44,367 nt of DNA from an uncultured Monoglobus sp. (GCA_947585115.1 CANPWW010000010.1:1-44367); one strand, 5' to 3'; positions 8,562-17,100 are shown, counted from the stretch's first letter. The notes: generated by a model not told the origin, from the sequence alone. Program-made: numbers and translations.

Positions 8562-8583
8562 CGGATCACTTGCTCGTGATTGC

Positions 8584-8718
8584 TTAGGCAGATAACTTCT
8601 TTCTGCCCTTGAGTCTTCTTCTCGCCAAAACCTTACGGCCGTTCTTGGTACTCATTCTTTTTCTGAAGCCGTGAACCTTTGATCTGTGTCTCTTTTTAGG
8701 CTGGTATGTTCTGAGCAT
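8584..8718 (-). CDS. rpmH: 50S ribosomal protein L34
   Basis: 44 aa: [20 protein letters not shown] at the start and [12 protein letters not shown] at the end, the textbook L34 sequence. It is a basic component of the large ribosomal subunit. AAGGAGGG lies 7 bases before the ATG. It is driven by the promoter at 8811–8839, giving a leader of about 85 bases. Confidence 0.98.
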   Translation of the reverse strand: MLRTYQPKKRHRSKVHGFRKRMSTKNGRKVLARRRLKGRKKLSA

Positions 8719-8810
8719 CGGTATCCCTCCTTAGCAATATATAGGATTAATTATTTACTGGTTATTCCCGAGCCGCCGTCTCCTGCGGCGTCTCACAAAA
8801 AATCTTTATA

Positions 8811-8839
8811 ATTGTACCATGAGTTTTTTCGGTTGTCAA
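8811..8839 (-). promoter_or_regulatory. Strong promoter of rpmH
   Basis: On the minus strand a consensus TTGACA (8834–8839) and TACAAT (8811–8816) are separated by 17 bases. The leader it would produce contains a GCCGC/GCGGC hairpin around 8772–8790. Confidence 0.85.
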
Positions 8840-8994
8840 GTAATATTTTACACAAAAAATGCAAATAATTTTTTATAAAAAATTTATTTCAAATTTTTTC
8901 GCATATATTGTTATCCTCAAAAAGGGCGTCAACTATATTTTGTGTAAACGGACAAATTTTAAATTTTCAAAAAATTTTTCCGCCGATTTGGGTG
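8840..8994. other. AT-rich rpmH/dnaA divergent region, candidate origin or DnaA autoregulatory site
   Basis: The 403 bases between rpmH and dnaA contain no gene. This central stretch is very AT-rich. It holds an 11-bp perfect inverted pair, TTTACACAAAA (8847–8857) and TTTTGTGTAAA (8938–8948), which differ from the DnaA box TTATCCACA by two bases. There is also one TTATCCTCA (8911–8919, one mismatch). Genes point away from it on both sides, as around many origins. No cluster of consensus DnaA boxes is present, so an origin here is only a possibility. Confidence 0.4.
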
Positions 8995-9023
8995 TTGAAA
9001 ATTGATTTTCTTTCTGTTAAAAT
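8995..9023 (+). promoter_or_regulatory. Promoter of dnaA
   Basis: TTGAAA (8995–9000), 17 bases, TAAAAT (9018–9023). The transcript would begin near 9030 and carry a GGCGGC/GCCGCC hairpin at 9044–9061 in its leader. Confidence 0.75.
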
Positions 9024-9121
9024 ATATTTACATAAATGTTACAGGCGGCTTCATTGCCGCCGATTAAATGCCCAAAATCGCGTATTTGCGCGTTTTTATA
9101 CCCAAATTTGCAAGAGGAGAA

Positions 9122-10462
9122 ATGAAGTTGAGAACCAAAGATAACATAAACGACATATGGTCAGCCGTCACGGCTCAGCTCCGCGACGAGATGTCGGGCG
9201 TCGCGTTTGACACATGGATAATGCCGATCGTTCCCATCGGGATAACCGGGACCGAGATCAGGCTCAAAGTTCCGGGCGGGCTCCAGAAAGGCAGTCTCGG
9301 CAAGAGCATGATCACGACAAAATACCGTTCGCTTATCGAAAGCTCGCTCAGAAGCGTCACAGGCAAGGACCTGAGCCTCGATGTGTGCTTCGACGAGGCG
9401 GGCGGGAACAACCAATCGGGCGACCCCATAACCTATGACGGAATGCTCAATACCAAGTACACCTTTGAGAATTTCATCGTCGGCAACAACAACAATCTGG
9501 CGCAGGCGGCGTCGCTGGCGGTGGCCGAGAATCCCGCCGGAAAATACAATCCGCTGTTCATATACGGCGGCAGCGGCCTCGGAAAAACGCATCTTTTGCA
9601 GGCGATAGGCAACTACTACCTGACCCACAACCCGGGCAAAAAGGTGCTGTACACCACCAGCGAGAAATTCACCTACGAGCTGGTGAACGCCATACGCGAA
9701 AAGACCAATCAGGAGTTCCGCAACAGGCACCGCACGGTCGACCTGCTGCTGCTGGACGACGTTCAGTTCTTGTCCACCAAGGAGCTGGCGCAGGAGGAGT
9801 TTTACCACACCTTCAACGCCCTGTACGAGGCGGGCAAGCAGATAGTTCTCACATCCGACCGTCTGCCCTCCGAGACCCCGCATCTGGCGGACAGGCTCAA
9901 GACCCGGTTCCAGATGGGACTGCTGGCGGACATCCAGCCGCCCGACTACGAGACGCGCCTGGCGATACTCAAGAGCAAGATCGAGGCCGAGTATTTCACG
10001 TTCGACGAGGAGATAGTGGAATATGTGGCCAACAACATAACCTCAAACGTCCGCGACCTTGAGGGCGCGCTGATGAGAATTCTGGCGTACGCGGGCATCG
10101 AGCACACCAACACCATTTCGATGGAGCTGGCGCAGAAGGCGCTCAAAGAGATACTCTCGACCCTGCCGCAGCGCAACATCACCACCGCGGTCATTATCGA
10201 CGAGGTGGAAAAATACTACCGTCTGCCCAAGGGCTCGCTGATAACCAAAAAGCGCTCGAGCGACATAGCCTATCCGCGCCACATCGCGATGTACATATCG
10301 CGCGTTATATTGGACGAGTCGTACTCGAAAATCGGAGAGGACTTCCGCCGCGACCACTCGACCGTTATGAACGCGGTCAAAAAGATGAAAAAACTGGTTA
10401 CCGAAAACCCCGAGCTTCAGGACAGCATAAAAGAGCTGCTTGCCAACATAAAGAGGGATTAG
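9122..10462 (+). CDS. dnaA: Chromosomal replication initiator DnaA
   Basis: 446 aa from the ATG at 9122. DnaA is the AAA+ ATPase that opens the origin. Domain I is at about 1–85 (IWSAVTAQLRDEMSGVAFDT). Walker A GGSGLGKT is at 149–156 and Walker B LLLLDDVQF at about 208–216. Domain IV carries the signature as RRDHSTVMNA near 409–418, where most DnaA proteins have GRDHTTVxHA. The upstream ATG at 9068 has no ribosome binding site and adds unconserved residues. GAGGAG lies just before 9122, and a TTG at 9128 with better spacing is also possible. The next gene is mnmE, 3 bases later, not dnaN. Confidence 0.97.
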   Translation: MKLRTKDNINDIWSAVTAQLRDEMSGVAFDTWIMPIVPIGITGTEIRLKVPGGLQKGSLGKSMITTKYRSLIESSLRSVTGKDLSLDVCFDEAGGNNQSGDPITYDGMLNTKYTFENFIVGNNNNLAQAASLAVAENPAGKYNPLFIYGGSGLGKTHLLQAIGNYYLTHNPGKKVLYTTSEKFTYELVNAIREKTNQEFRNRHRTVDLLLLDDVQFLSTKELAQEEFYHTFNALYEAGKQIVLTSDRLPSETPHLADRLKTRFQMGLLADIQPPDYETRLAILKSKIEAEYFTFDEEIVEYVANNITSNVRDLEGALMRILAYAGIEHTNTISMELAQKALKEILSTLPQRNITTAVIIDEVEKYYRLPKGSLITKKRSSDIAYPRHIAMYISRVILDESYSKIGEDFRRDHSTVMNAVKKMKKLVTENPELQDSIKELLANIKRD

Positions 10463-10465
10463 CCC

Positions 10466-11875
10466 ATGAACGACATGTTTGACACAATAGCGGCCATAGC
10501 CACGCCCATAGGTTCAGGCGGCGTGGCTATTATACGCGTCAGCGGAGAAAACTCCGTCGCGGCCGTCGGCGCCGCGGCTCGGCTCAGGCGGGGAATACCC
10601 CTTGAAAAAGCCGAGAGCCGCAGGCTCTACCTGGCGGACATACACAAGATAAGCGACCCCGACGACATAATAGACGAGGCGCTGGTGGCGGTGATGCGCG
10701 CGCCCCGCTCCTACACCGGAGAGACCGTGGTCGAAATCAACTGCCACGGCGGATACCTGGCGGCAGACACGATATTAAAAGAGATACTGAGCGCGGGCGC
10801 CAGACCCGCGGAGGCGGGAGAGTTCACCCGCCGCGCCTTTATAAACGGCAAAACCGACATGATCGGCGCCGAGGCGGTCATGGACATAATCGACTCCAAA
10901 AGCGGCATGGGTCTTTCCAACGCCGCGAAATCGCTGGGCGGCGCGCTTAGCGGCAAGATCGACGCGGTCCGGGAAATAATCTTAAACATCACCGCGGAGA
11001 TCGCGGCGGCGGCGGACTATCCCGAGGAAGTCGACCCCCTGCCGCCCGAGGAGACCGCGGAACAGATCACGGCGGCGCTCAAAAAAGTGAGCGCGCTGAT
11101 CGACGGCTTTGAGACCGGGCGCATACTGCGCGACGGGATTGCGGCGGTCATCGTCGGCAGGCCCAACGTGGGCAAGTCGTCGCTGATGAACGCCCTGACC
11201 CGCAGCGACCGCGCAATCGTCACCGATATACCGGGCACCACCCGAGACACCATAGAGGAGCTTGTGAACATAAAGGGCGCGGCCATGCGCCTTTTGGACA
11301 CGGCGGGCATCCGTGGCGAAACCGACGACAAGATCGAGCAGATCGGCATCAGCCGCGCGCTTGAAAGCATAGAACGAGCGGACCTATGCATATTTGTGGC
11401 CGACTCAAGCGCGGAGCTTGACCCCGAGGACATGCGTATCCTAAAGGCGGTAAAGGGCAAGACAACGGTCTGCGCTCTCAATAAGACCGACCTTGAGACC
11501 GAGACGCGGCTGACCGCCCAAGCCTTGGCGGAGGCGGCAGGGGTTGACATAATTGACGTGATCGAGACCGCGGCACCCGAAAACGACGAGGCCGAGGGCA
11601 TCGAGGCTCTGGAGGAGCGCATCGCCGAAAAATTCGCTCTGGGCAGCATCGGCAGCGGCGATGTTTATGTTTCGAACACGCGTCAGCGCGATTCTCTCAT
11701 AAAAGCGCGCCGGGCTCTGAAGCTGGCGCTGGAGGGAGCCGAGTCGGGCATGCCGTTCGACCTGCTGCGCATCGACCTTGAGGACGCCCTGTCCGCTCTG
11801 GGCGAGGTAACCGGGCAGACCGTGCAGGAAGAGATCATAGACAACGTGTTTTCACGCTTCTGCGTGGGAAAATAA
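10466..11875 (+). CDS. mnmE: tRNA modification GTPase MnmE
   Basis: 469 aa, the normal length. With MnmG it builds the (carboxymethyl)aminomethyl group at C5 of wobble uridine in several tRNAs. The N-terminal folate-binding domain starts DTIAAIATPIGSGGVAIIRV. The G domain is inserted at about 225–375, with Walker A GRPNVGKS at 231–238 and the switch region IPGTTRDTIEE. The C-terminus ends F-C-V-G-K, the family C-[IV]-G-K motif that holds the functional Cys. It starts 3 bases after dnaA with AGAGGG upstream, so it is cotranscribed with dnaA. In many Firmicutes mnmE instead follows jag on the other side of this region. Confidence 0.97.
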   Translation: MNDMFDTIAAIATPIGSGGVAIIRVSGENSVAAVGAAARLRRGIPLEKAESRRLYLADIHKISDPDDIIDEALVAVMRAPRSYTGETVVEINCHGGYLAADTILKEILSAGARPAEAGEFTRRAFINGKTDMIGAEAVMDIIDSKSGMGLSNAAKSLGGALSGKIDAVREIILNITAEIAAAADYPEEVDPLPPEETAEQITAALKKVSALIDGFETGRILRDGIAAVIVGRPNVGKSSLMNALTRSDRAIVTDIPGTTRDTIEELVNIKGAAMRLLDTAGIRGETDDKIEQIGISRALESIERADLCIFVADSSAELDPEDMRILKAVKGKTTVCALNKTDLETETRLTAQALAEAAGVDIIDVIETAAPENDEAEGIEALEERIAEKFALGSIGSGDVYVSNTRQRDSLIKARRALKLALEGAESGMPFDLLRIDLEDALSALGEVTGQTVQEEIIDNVFSRFCVGK

Positions 11876-11908
11876 TTCTGTTTAATTTGCGAACACGAGG
11901 ATAATATT

Positions 11909-12883
11909 ATGAGTGATATAAGCTTAAATTCGGATTTTATCGAAAAATATGTGCGTTTTTCGAATCCGCAGTATATTCAGGTATATTTATACGCCCGGTA
12001 CTTGAGCGGTACCGAGGGCGCTGTGCCCGAGCCCGAGCGGCTTTCGTCGGAGCTTTCGATACCGATCGACCGCGTGAATTTTATTCTGGGCTTCTGGGTG
12101 AGCCAAGGCGCGGTTATCCGAGACGAAAACGGCGAGCTGTCGTTTGCGGCGGAGGATGAGGAAGCGCCGAAGCCGAGGAGCAGCCGCGCGAGGGGCGGCG
12201 CCAAAATGCGCCCGTCCTACAAAAGCGGCGAGATCGATGCGGCGGCGGAGAGGAACCAAGTGCTGTCGGGCATGTTTTATCAGGCGGAGAGCATTCTGGG
12301 CCACACCCTCTCGGGCAACGAGACCGAGCTTTTGTACTCGTTCTACGACTGGCTGGGTCTGCCCTGCGAGGTCATAGTCATGCTTTTGAGCTACGCGGCC
12401 AAAATGGGCAAGACCGGAAAGCGCTACCTTGAGACCGTGGCGATCGACTGGGCCGACAAGGGCATCGACACCTTTGACAAGGCCGAGGAATACATATCCC
12501 GCCTTGAGGAGATCCACGGCAGGGAATATAAGATTCGCTCGATCCTGGGCATCTACGACCGCGCGCTGAGCCAGACCGAAAAGAAATACATAAAGCTCTG
12601 GACCGAGGACATGGACGCCCCACCCGAGCTGGTGGAGCTGGCGTATGACCGCACGGTGGAGAACACGGGCAAGCTGTCCTGGGCGTACATGAACAAGATA
12701 TTAAAGAGCTGGCACGACAGCGGCATCAAGGACGCCGCGGGAGTGGAGCGCGAGGATATTATACGCGGAAAGACGCCCCCGAAAAACAAAAGCGCCAAGG
12801 GCTTCAACAATTTTTCGGACAGCGGCAAGACCGACTATTCATCCCTCGAGGAAAAGCTTCTGGACTTAATGCTTGACAATTAA
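11909..12883 (+). CDS. DnaD-domain replication protein
   Basis: 324 aa. DnaD/DnaB-type proteins help load the replicative helicase after DnaA in Firmicutes. Residues about 1–70 look like the N-terminal winged-helix part (LSSELSIPIDRVNFILGFWV). A basic linker follows at about 85–105. The DnaD domain (DnaB_2) is at about 125–200 (LSGNETELLYSFYDWLGLPC and YLETVAIDWADKGIDTFDKA) and is completed by WAYMNKILKSWHDSGI near 255–270. The C-terminus DYSSLEEKLLDLMLDN is also typical of the clostridial group. It lies between mnmE and the helicase loader, which fits a shared role in replication initiation. Confidence 0.88.
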   Translation: MSDISLNSDFIEKYVRFSNPQYIQVYLYARYLSGTEGAVPEPERLSSELSIPIDRVNFILGFWVSQGAVIRDENGELSFAAEDEEAPKPRSSRARGGAKMRPSYKSGEIDAAAERNQVLSGMFYQAESILGHTLSGNETELLYSFYDWLGLPCEVIVMLLSYAAKMGKTGKRYLETVAIDWADKGIDTFDKAEEYISRLEEIHGREYKIRSILGIYDRALSQTEKKYIKLWTEDMDAPPELVELAYDRTVENTGKLSWAYMNKILKSWHDSGIKDAAGVEREDIIRGKTPPKNKSAKGFNNFSDSGKTDYSSLEEKLLDLMLDN

Positions 12884-12906
12884 AATAAAACGAACGGAGT
12901 GATTTT

Positions 12907-13881
12907 ATGCAATCGGCTCAGGCGCTCGCATTGGGCGAGCTTAAAAACATAAGAGACAGCCGCGAGGCGGAACTGGAGCGCAGGCGCGCCGAGCTCCGAG
13001 CGCGCTCGGACGAGTACGCCGCGATAGAAAACGACCTGCGCCGCGCGGGCAACGAGCTGCTGCGCTCTATATTGGGCGGCGAGCGGGATTTTGACAAGAT
13101 TAAAAACTTTATCCAAAACAAGCAGCGCGCCAAGGCGGCCGTCCTGAAAAACCTGGGACTGCCCGAGGATTATCTGGACGATAAATACAACTGCGGCATC
13201 TGCCGCGACACCGGCTTTGACGACAACGGTAGAAAATGCCGCTGCCTCAAGGAACTGACCGCGAAATACATTATACAAAACTCCAACATGACCGAGGTCA
13301 TGAAGGAGCAGACCTTTGAGAATTTTGACTTCTCGCTGTTCTCGCCCAAGCCCGACGCGAAGGGCAGAGCGCCCCTCGACATCGCGAGGTCCGCTTACAA
13401 TAAAGCCGAAAAATTCGCCGACAGCGTCGACGAGGGCAGGAACATACTGTTAATGGGCGGCGTAGGCACGGGCAAGACCTACCTTTCAAGCTGCATAGGC
13501 AACCGCGCGCTCGCTCTCGGAAAAACCGTTTACTACGAGACGGCGTATAAGCTGTGCGAGCTTTTGGAGAGCGTGCGTTTCGGAAACGGCGGCGACGAGA
13601 AAACCGAGCAGGCGCAGAGCGTGAAAAAATACGCCGAGACCGCCGACCTGCTGATAATCGACGATCTGGGCACCGAGTTTCTGACCCAGTTCACGGCCGC
13701 GGCGCTGTTTGATTTGTTCAACGCGCGCCTCAACAACAGGCTCGCCACGGTGATCTCCACCAATATTGACTTCTCCGCGATGGACGAGCGCTACAGTCCG
13801 CGCATGACCTCAAGAATACTGGGCGAGTATATGATAATCTCCATGCCCGAAGGCGACCTCCGCCGCAAAAAATACGAATAA
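12907..13881 (+). CDS. DnaC/DnaI-type helicase loader ATPase
   Basis: 324 aa. The N-terminal helical part (about 1–90) precedes a putative zinc site, C96-x2-C99 with C111-x-C113 (NCGICRDTGF and KCRC), as in DnaI. The AAA+ ATPase domain has Walker A GGVGTGKT at 184–191 and Walker B LLIIDDLG at about 248–255. The C-terminal Arg-rich segment (RMTSRILGEY) supplies sensor and arginine-finger residues. The protein would load the DnaB-type helicase on the origin opened by DnaA. It starts 23 bases after the DnaD-like gene with CGGAGTG upstream and is followed by a terminator. An IstB-type transposition ATPase is an alternative, but the DnaD neighbour argues against it. Confidence 0.9.
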   Translation: MQSAQALALGELKNIRDSREAELERRRAELRARSDEYAAIENDLRRAGNELLRSILGGERDFDKIKNFIQNKQRAKAAVLKNLGLPEDYLDDKYNCGICRDTGFDDNGRKCRCLKELTAKYIIQNSNMTEVMKEQTFENFDFSLFSPKPDAKGRAPLDIARSAYNKAEKFADSVDEGRNILLMGGVGTGKTYLSSCIGNRALALGKTVYYETAYKLCELLESVRFGNGGDEKTEQAQSVKKYAETADLLIIDDLGTEFLTQFTAAALFDLFNARLNNRLATVISTNIDFSAMDERYSPRMTSRILGEYMIISMPEGDLRRKKYE

Positions 13882-13884
13882 CCG

Positions 13885-13908
13885 ATCGCCCCTCGGGGCG
13901 ATTTTTTC
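13885..13908 (+). terminator. Rho-independent terminator of the dnaA–mnmE–dnaD–dnaC unit
   Basis: 7-bp stem ATCGCCC (13885–13891) with GGGCGAT (13896–13902), 4-base loop CTCG, then TTTTT. It starts 3 bases after the stop codon. Confidence 0.9.
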
Positions 13909-13927
13909 AAAAAATAAAAATAAACTA

Positions 13928-13956
13928 TAGACAAACTATTTCATTTGTGATAAACT
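13928..13956 (+). promoter_or_regulatory. Candidate promoter of the small membrane protein–acyltransferase pair
   Basis: TAGACA (13928–13933), 17 bases, TAAACT (13951–13956). The 7-mer AAACTAT occurs three times here (13922, 13933, 13952), overlapping both hexamers, and may be a regulator site. An alternative is TTGTGA (13945) with TAAAAT (13970) at 19 bases. Confidence 0.4.
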
Positions 13957-13994
13957 ATGTTATTATATGTAAAATACACGGAGGTTAATATACT

Positions 13995-14309
13995 ATGAAA
14001 AAACGTGTTCTTTCCGCCGCATTTCTTACGGCGGCGCTTGCTCTCGGCGCCGTGACAGCGTATGCCGACGGCAATCCTCTCCCGCGCGACCCCGCGGGAC
14101 GGTGGGAGTTTTTCAAGACCAACTACCACGCTATGCCCAACGGACTTAAGATCTGTCTTTTGCTTATAGCGGCCATCATTGTCGCATCCGTGCTGTTTTA
14201 TAAATACGCAAAGCCCGCGGCGGAACCAAACAAGCCCGAAACCGCGGAGGATCAGAGCGGCAAAGAAATCGACAGCACACCGAAGGGAGGCGCTGACAAT
14301 GTCAAATAA
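13995..14309 (+). CDS. Small exported or membrane protein of unknown function
   Basis: 104 aa. Residues 1–24 look like a signal peptide (KKRVLSAAFLTAALALGAV, then A-Y-A | D-G as a possible cleavage site). A short polar stretch follows, then a transmembrane helix at about 53–70 (ICLLLIAAIIVASVLFY) and a hydrophilic Lys/Glu/Pro-rich tail. I recognise no family. GGAGGT precedes the ATG at good spacing. The 3' end overlaps the start of the acyltransferase by 11 bases, so the two are made together. A role as accessory subunit or substrate carrier for that enzyme is an inference from this coupling only. Confidence 0.75.
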   Translation: MKKRVLSAAFLTAALALGAVTAYADGNPLPRDPAGRWEFFKTNYHAMPNGLKICLLLIAAIIVASVLFYKYAKPAAEPNKPETAEDQSGKEIDSTPKGGADNVK

Positions 14310-15552
14310 AAAATCCGGCAGAGCGGGCTCGATACCCGGCTATATATACGCGCTGGACGGTTTGAGAGCCGTGTCGATCATTCTGATATTCATTTTCCAC
14401 AGCTGGCAGCAGTCCTGGATATTTTTTCAGATCCCCTTGAAAAACGGCAAATATCTTTTAAACCTCACATTGTTTCAGCGTTACGGATATATAGCTCTTG
14501 ACGCGTTCTTTGTGCTCAGCGGATTCTGTCTGTTTTATCCGATAGCGCGCGCCATGTTCGGCGAATCGAAACAAATAGGCTGGAAGGAGTTTTATATAAA
14601 GCGCATACGCCGCATTATTCCCGGCTACTGGCTCATGCTTATACTGTTGCTGATTTTCCCCGCGCTTTCGTACCATCCCTTTGACATGAGCTCGGCAACA
14701 GAGATGCTCAAGCAGTATGGTCTGCACGCGCTGTGTCTGCACATATATAACAAGAGCACCACCATGACGGTAATCGGCACCGCGTGGACTCTCGGTATCG
14801 AGGTCGCGTTTTATGTTTTCTTTCCGCTGATCGTAAAGCCGTTTAAAAAACATCCCGTGATCTCGCTGATCGTTATGTTTATAATAGGACAGGGAACGCG
14901 GCTGTTCAGCGCGTTCTTCCTGATGGACACATCCAATACTTATCAGGCGATTCCCTTGGCTTATACCGATATATTCGGATTGGGCATGATGTGCGCTTAT
15001 CTGGTTGTCAAATGCAGGCATAAACTTGATATGAGCCGCCTAAAATGGTTCATGACCGCGCTCTCGGTCGTGTGCCTTGTCGGGGTTTACTATTTCACAA
15101 AGTGGATGAATCTCAACACGGTAAACGGATTGGACGCGTCGGTATATTTCCGTTGGTTTTTCCGGATCATTTTAAGCGCGATTTTCGCGGTGTTCATATT
15201 CGCCACCGCCTATTCGATCGACTTGTGGAGCAGGCGCGTCTGGGGCAACAGATTTTTTGTATATATATCAACCATATCATACAGCTTTTTCCTGTGGCAC
15301 CAGAACATGAATATATTTTTTAAGCAGATCGGCGTGCCCTACACCACATCCGATCCGGTGATGAACGACCGCGCGGCAATGGACGGCTATGTCTTTTTAA
15401 CTATAATAACCTCTCTGGCAATAGCCACCGCGTCGACCTATTTAATAGAGATGCCGATCGCGAAATACGGATTCGTCGGATATTTCAAGCGAATAGCGAG
15501 CGGCATAAAGACCGCCCCCGAGAAAATAAAAACCGCGCTTAAAAACGCGTAA
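14299..15552 (+). CDS. Acyltransferase 3 (OafA/YrhL-type) membrane protein
   Basis: 417 aa, about ten transmembrane helices. Members of the acyltransferase-3 family move acetyl or other acyl groups onto surface sugars. The N-terminal hallmark is ALDGLRAVSIILIFIFHSW, with the conserved His at about residue 34. A second hallmark is the Y-I-K-R-I-R-R-I-I-P-G-Y-W stretch near 100–112. The real start is the ATG at 14299, preceded by GGGAGG; the frame is open further upstream only inside the previous gene. There is no C-terminal SGNH domain. The acceptor is probably a cell-surface glycan, given the large glycan locus 2 kb away. Confidence 0.9.
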   Translation: MSNKKSGRAGSIPGYIYALDGLRAVSIILIFIFHSWQQSWIFFQIPLKNGKYLLNLTLFQRYGYIALDAFFVLSGFCLFYPIARAMFGESKQIGWKEFYIKRIRRIIPGYWLMLILLLIFPALSYHPFDMSSATEMLKQYGLHALCLHIYNKSTTMTVIGTAWTLGIEVAFYVFFPLIVKPFKKHPVISLIVMFIIGQGTRLFSAFFLMDTSNTYQAIPLAYTDIFGLGMMCAYLVVKCRHKLDMSRLKWFMTALSVVCLVGVYYFTKWMNLNTVNGLDASVYFRWFFRIILSAIFAVFIFATAYSIDLWSRRVWGNRFFVYISTISYSFFLWHQNMNIFFKQIGVPYTTSDPVMNDRAAMDGYVFLTIITSLAIATASTYLIEMPIAKYGFVGYFKRIASGIKTAPEKIKTALKNA

Positions 15553-15573
15553 AATTAGAAAGGAACGTGAATT

Positions 15574-17100
15574 ATGACAAAAAATAAAATTTCAAATTCA
15601 TTAACACGAATATTTTATTTGCTATTTGCGATTTGCTTTACTTTTGTGGTTTTAGATTCGCTTTTTAAAAATCCGTACCACAAAACCAAGTATTTAATAC
15701 CTTTGACCGTTTTATGCGTTGTTGTGTTATATCTTGTTTATATGATTTTGCGGAAATACAGCAAGGCTCTTGATAAAAACTATAAAATTATTTTGATTGT
15801 ATTCGCGGCGATCATGTTTATCATAGAGTTGATTATAGGAAATCTTATGAAATGCGATTTAACATTTGACATCGGATCTCTGCACAAAGCGGCTATCGAA
15901 TGGGTCGAAACCGGAACCTTCAAAAGCTATTATGACTACTACAGTTATTTCCCCAACAATTTGGGAGGCATGACATTTCTTTATATTTTTTTTAAATTAG
16001 GTTCCTTTTTTGGAATAAAAAACTATTTTTCAACCGGCGTCTTCGTAATGAGCATTATGATCGTCAGCATAATGGTTCTGGTATCCCTGATATGCAAAAA
16101 ATTTTGCGGAGCCAGAAACGGAATATTCGCCTTGGCGCTTTTTGCGCTGAGTCCACAGGTTTATTTTATAGGCGGCTCAATTTACACCGACACGCTCTCC
16201 ATGTTATTCCCCGTGCTGTTATTCTTTCTGTACTTGATGTCCAAAGAAAAATCTGGCGCCAAAAAATTCGCTGTTTATCTGCTTATGGGACTAGCGGCGG
16301 GAATCGGATGTATGATTAAATTTACCGTGATCATTATTGTTATTGCCGTTATCATATATATGTGTCTGCACGAAAAATTATTTGACATAATTAAAGCGGC
16401 GGTCTGCATGATAGGAATAACCGTGTTGATAACAGCCTTGCTCAACTCCTATATGTACTCCGTGCATTTAGACAAGGATCTCGCCGAGAAAAACAACACG
16501 CCCGTTCTGCATTGGGTCATGATGGGACTTAAAGGGAACGGGGCTTACAACCCCGCCGACTATGAGCTTACACGCTCACTTGACTACAAAATCAGAGACG
16601 AATATCTTCGACAAGAAATAGCAACGCGTTTAAACGACAGAGGATTTTCCGGGATCTGCGAACTGATCGCTTTAAAATCGGCCCGTGATTTCGGTGACGG
16701 AACTTACGGCATAGCGGATACGCTAAGTTATCCGCCGGAAAGAGACACGGTATTCCAAGATTGGGTCGTCTATACCGCCAAGCATTACAGCGTGTACAGC
16801 CACATCGCAACCGCGGTACACATGGCGATAATGATTTTTATGCTGGCTTTGACATATGTCTTTATTTTCAATAAAAAGCGGCCGCTAAGCGATGATTTGT
16901 TTGTGCCGTATCTGACGATATTCGGAATTTGGCTTTTCCTTCTATTCTGGGAAAGCAACAGACGGTATTTTTCAAATTTCGCGCCAATGATCTTTATTTG
17001 CGCCTGCGCCGGCATTGAGACGATCGTTAAACTCAAAAACAATATCCCCTCAAAAGAATCGACCGACGCGGGCAATGAGCCCGACCGCGAGAACAAATAA
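15574..17100 (+). CDS. GT-C-type membrane glycosyltransferase-like protein
   Basis: 508 aa with about ten or more hydrophobic helices. The layout resembles ArnT/PMT-type (GT39-like) enzymes that use polyprenyl-phosphate sugars outside the membrane. After the first helices comes a polar loop (KCDLTFDIGSLHKAAIEWVE) with an Asp-containing segment, as in GT-C folds. Helical segments follow, such as GIFALALFALSPQVYFIGGS. A loop at about 290–400 and a hydrophilic tail end the protein. The gene is clearly more AT-rich than the acyltransferase before it. It lies 21 bases after that gene with AGAAAGGAA upstream. The sugar and acceptor are unknown. Confidence 0.75.
   Translation: MTKNKISNSLTRIFYLLFAICFTFVVLDSLFKNPYHKTKYLIPLTVLCVVVLYLVYMILRKYSKALDKNYKIILIVFAAIMFIIELIIGNLMKCDLTFDIGSLHKAAIEWVETGTFKSYYDYYSYFPNNLGGMTFLYIFFKLGSFFGIKNYFSTGVFVMSIMIVSIMVLVSLICKKFCGARNGIFALALFALSPQVYFIGGSIYTDTLSMLFPVLLFFLYLMSKEKSGAKKFAVYLLMGLAAGIGCMIKFTVIIIVIAVIIYMCLHEKLFDIIKAAVCMIGITVLITALLNSYMYSVHLDKDLAEKNNTPVLHWVMMGLKGNGAYNPADYELTRSLDYKIRDEYLRQEIATRLNDRGFSGICELIALKSARDFGDGTYGIADTLSYPPERDTVFQDWVVYTAKHYSVYSHIATAVHMAIMIFMLALTYVFIFNKKRPLSDDLFVPYLTIFGIWLFLLFWESNRRYFSNFAPMIFICACAGIETIVKLKNNIPSKESTDAGNEPDRENK

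Noticed and set aside
8719-9067. A definite oriC with DnaA-box cluster
   Set aside because: Only degenerate boxes were found, so it is listed as a candidate region, not as an origin.
9068-9121. Upstream ATG extending dnaA by 18 codons
   Set aside because: No ribosome binding site precedes it, whereas GAGGAG lies just before the ATG at 9122, and the added residues do not resemble DnaA.
12907-13881. IstB-type transposition helper
   Set aside because: The Cys-rich N-terminal site and the DnaD-like neighbour fit a DnaI/DnaC helicase loader, and no istA-like gene or terminal repeats are present.
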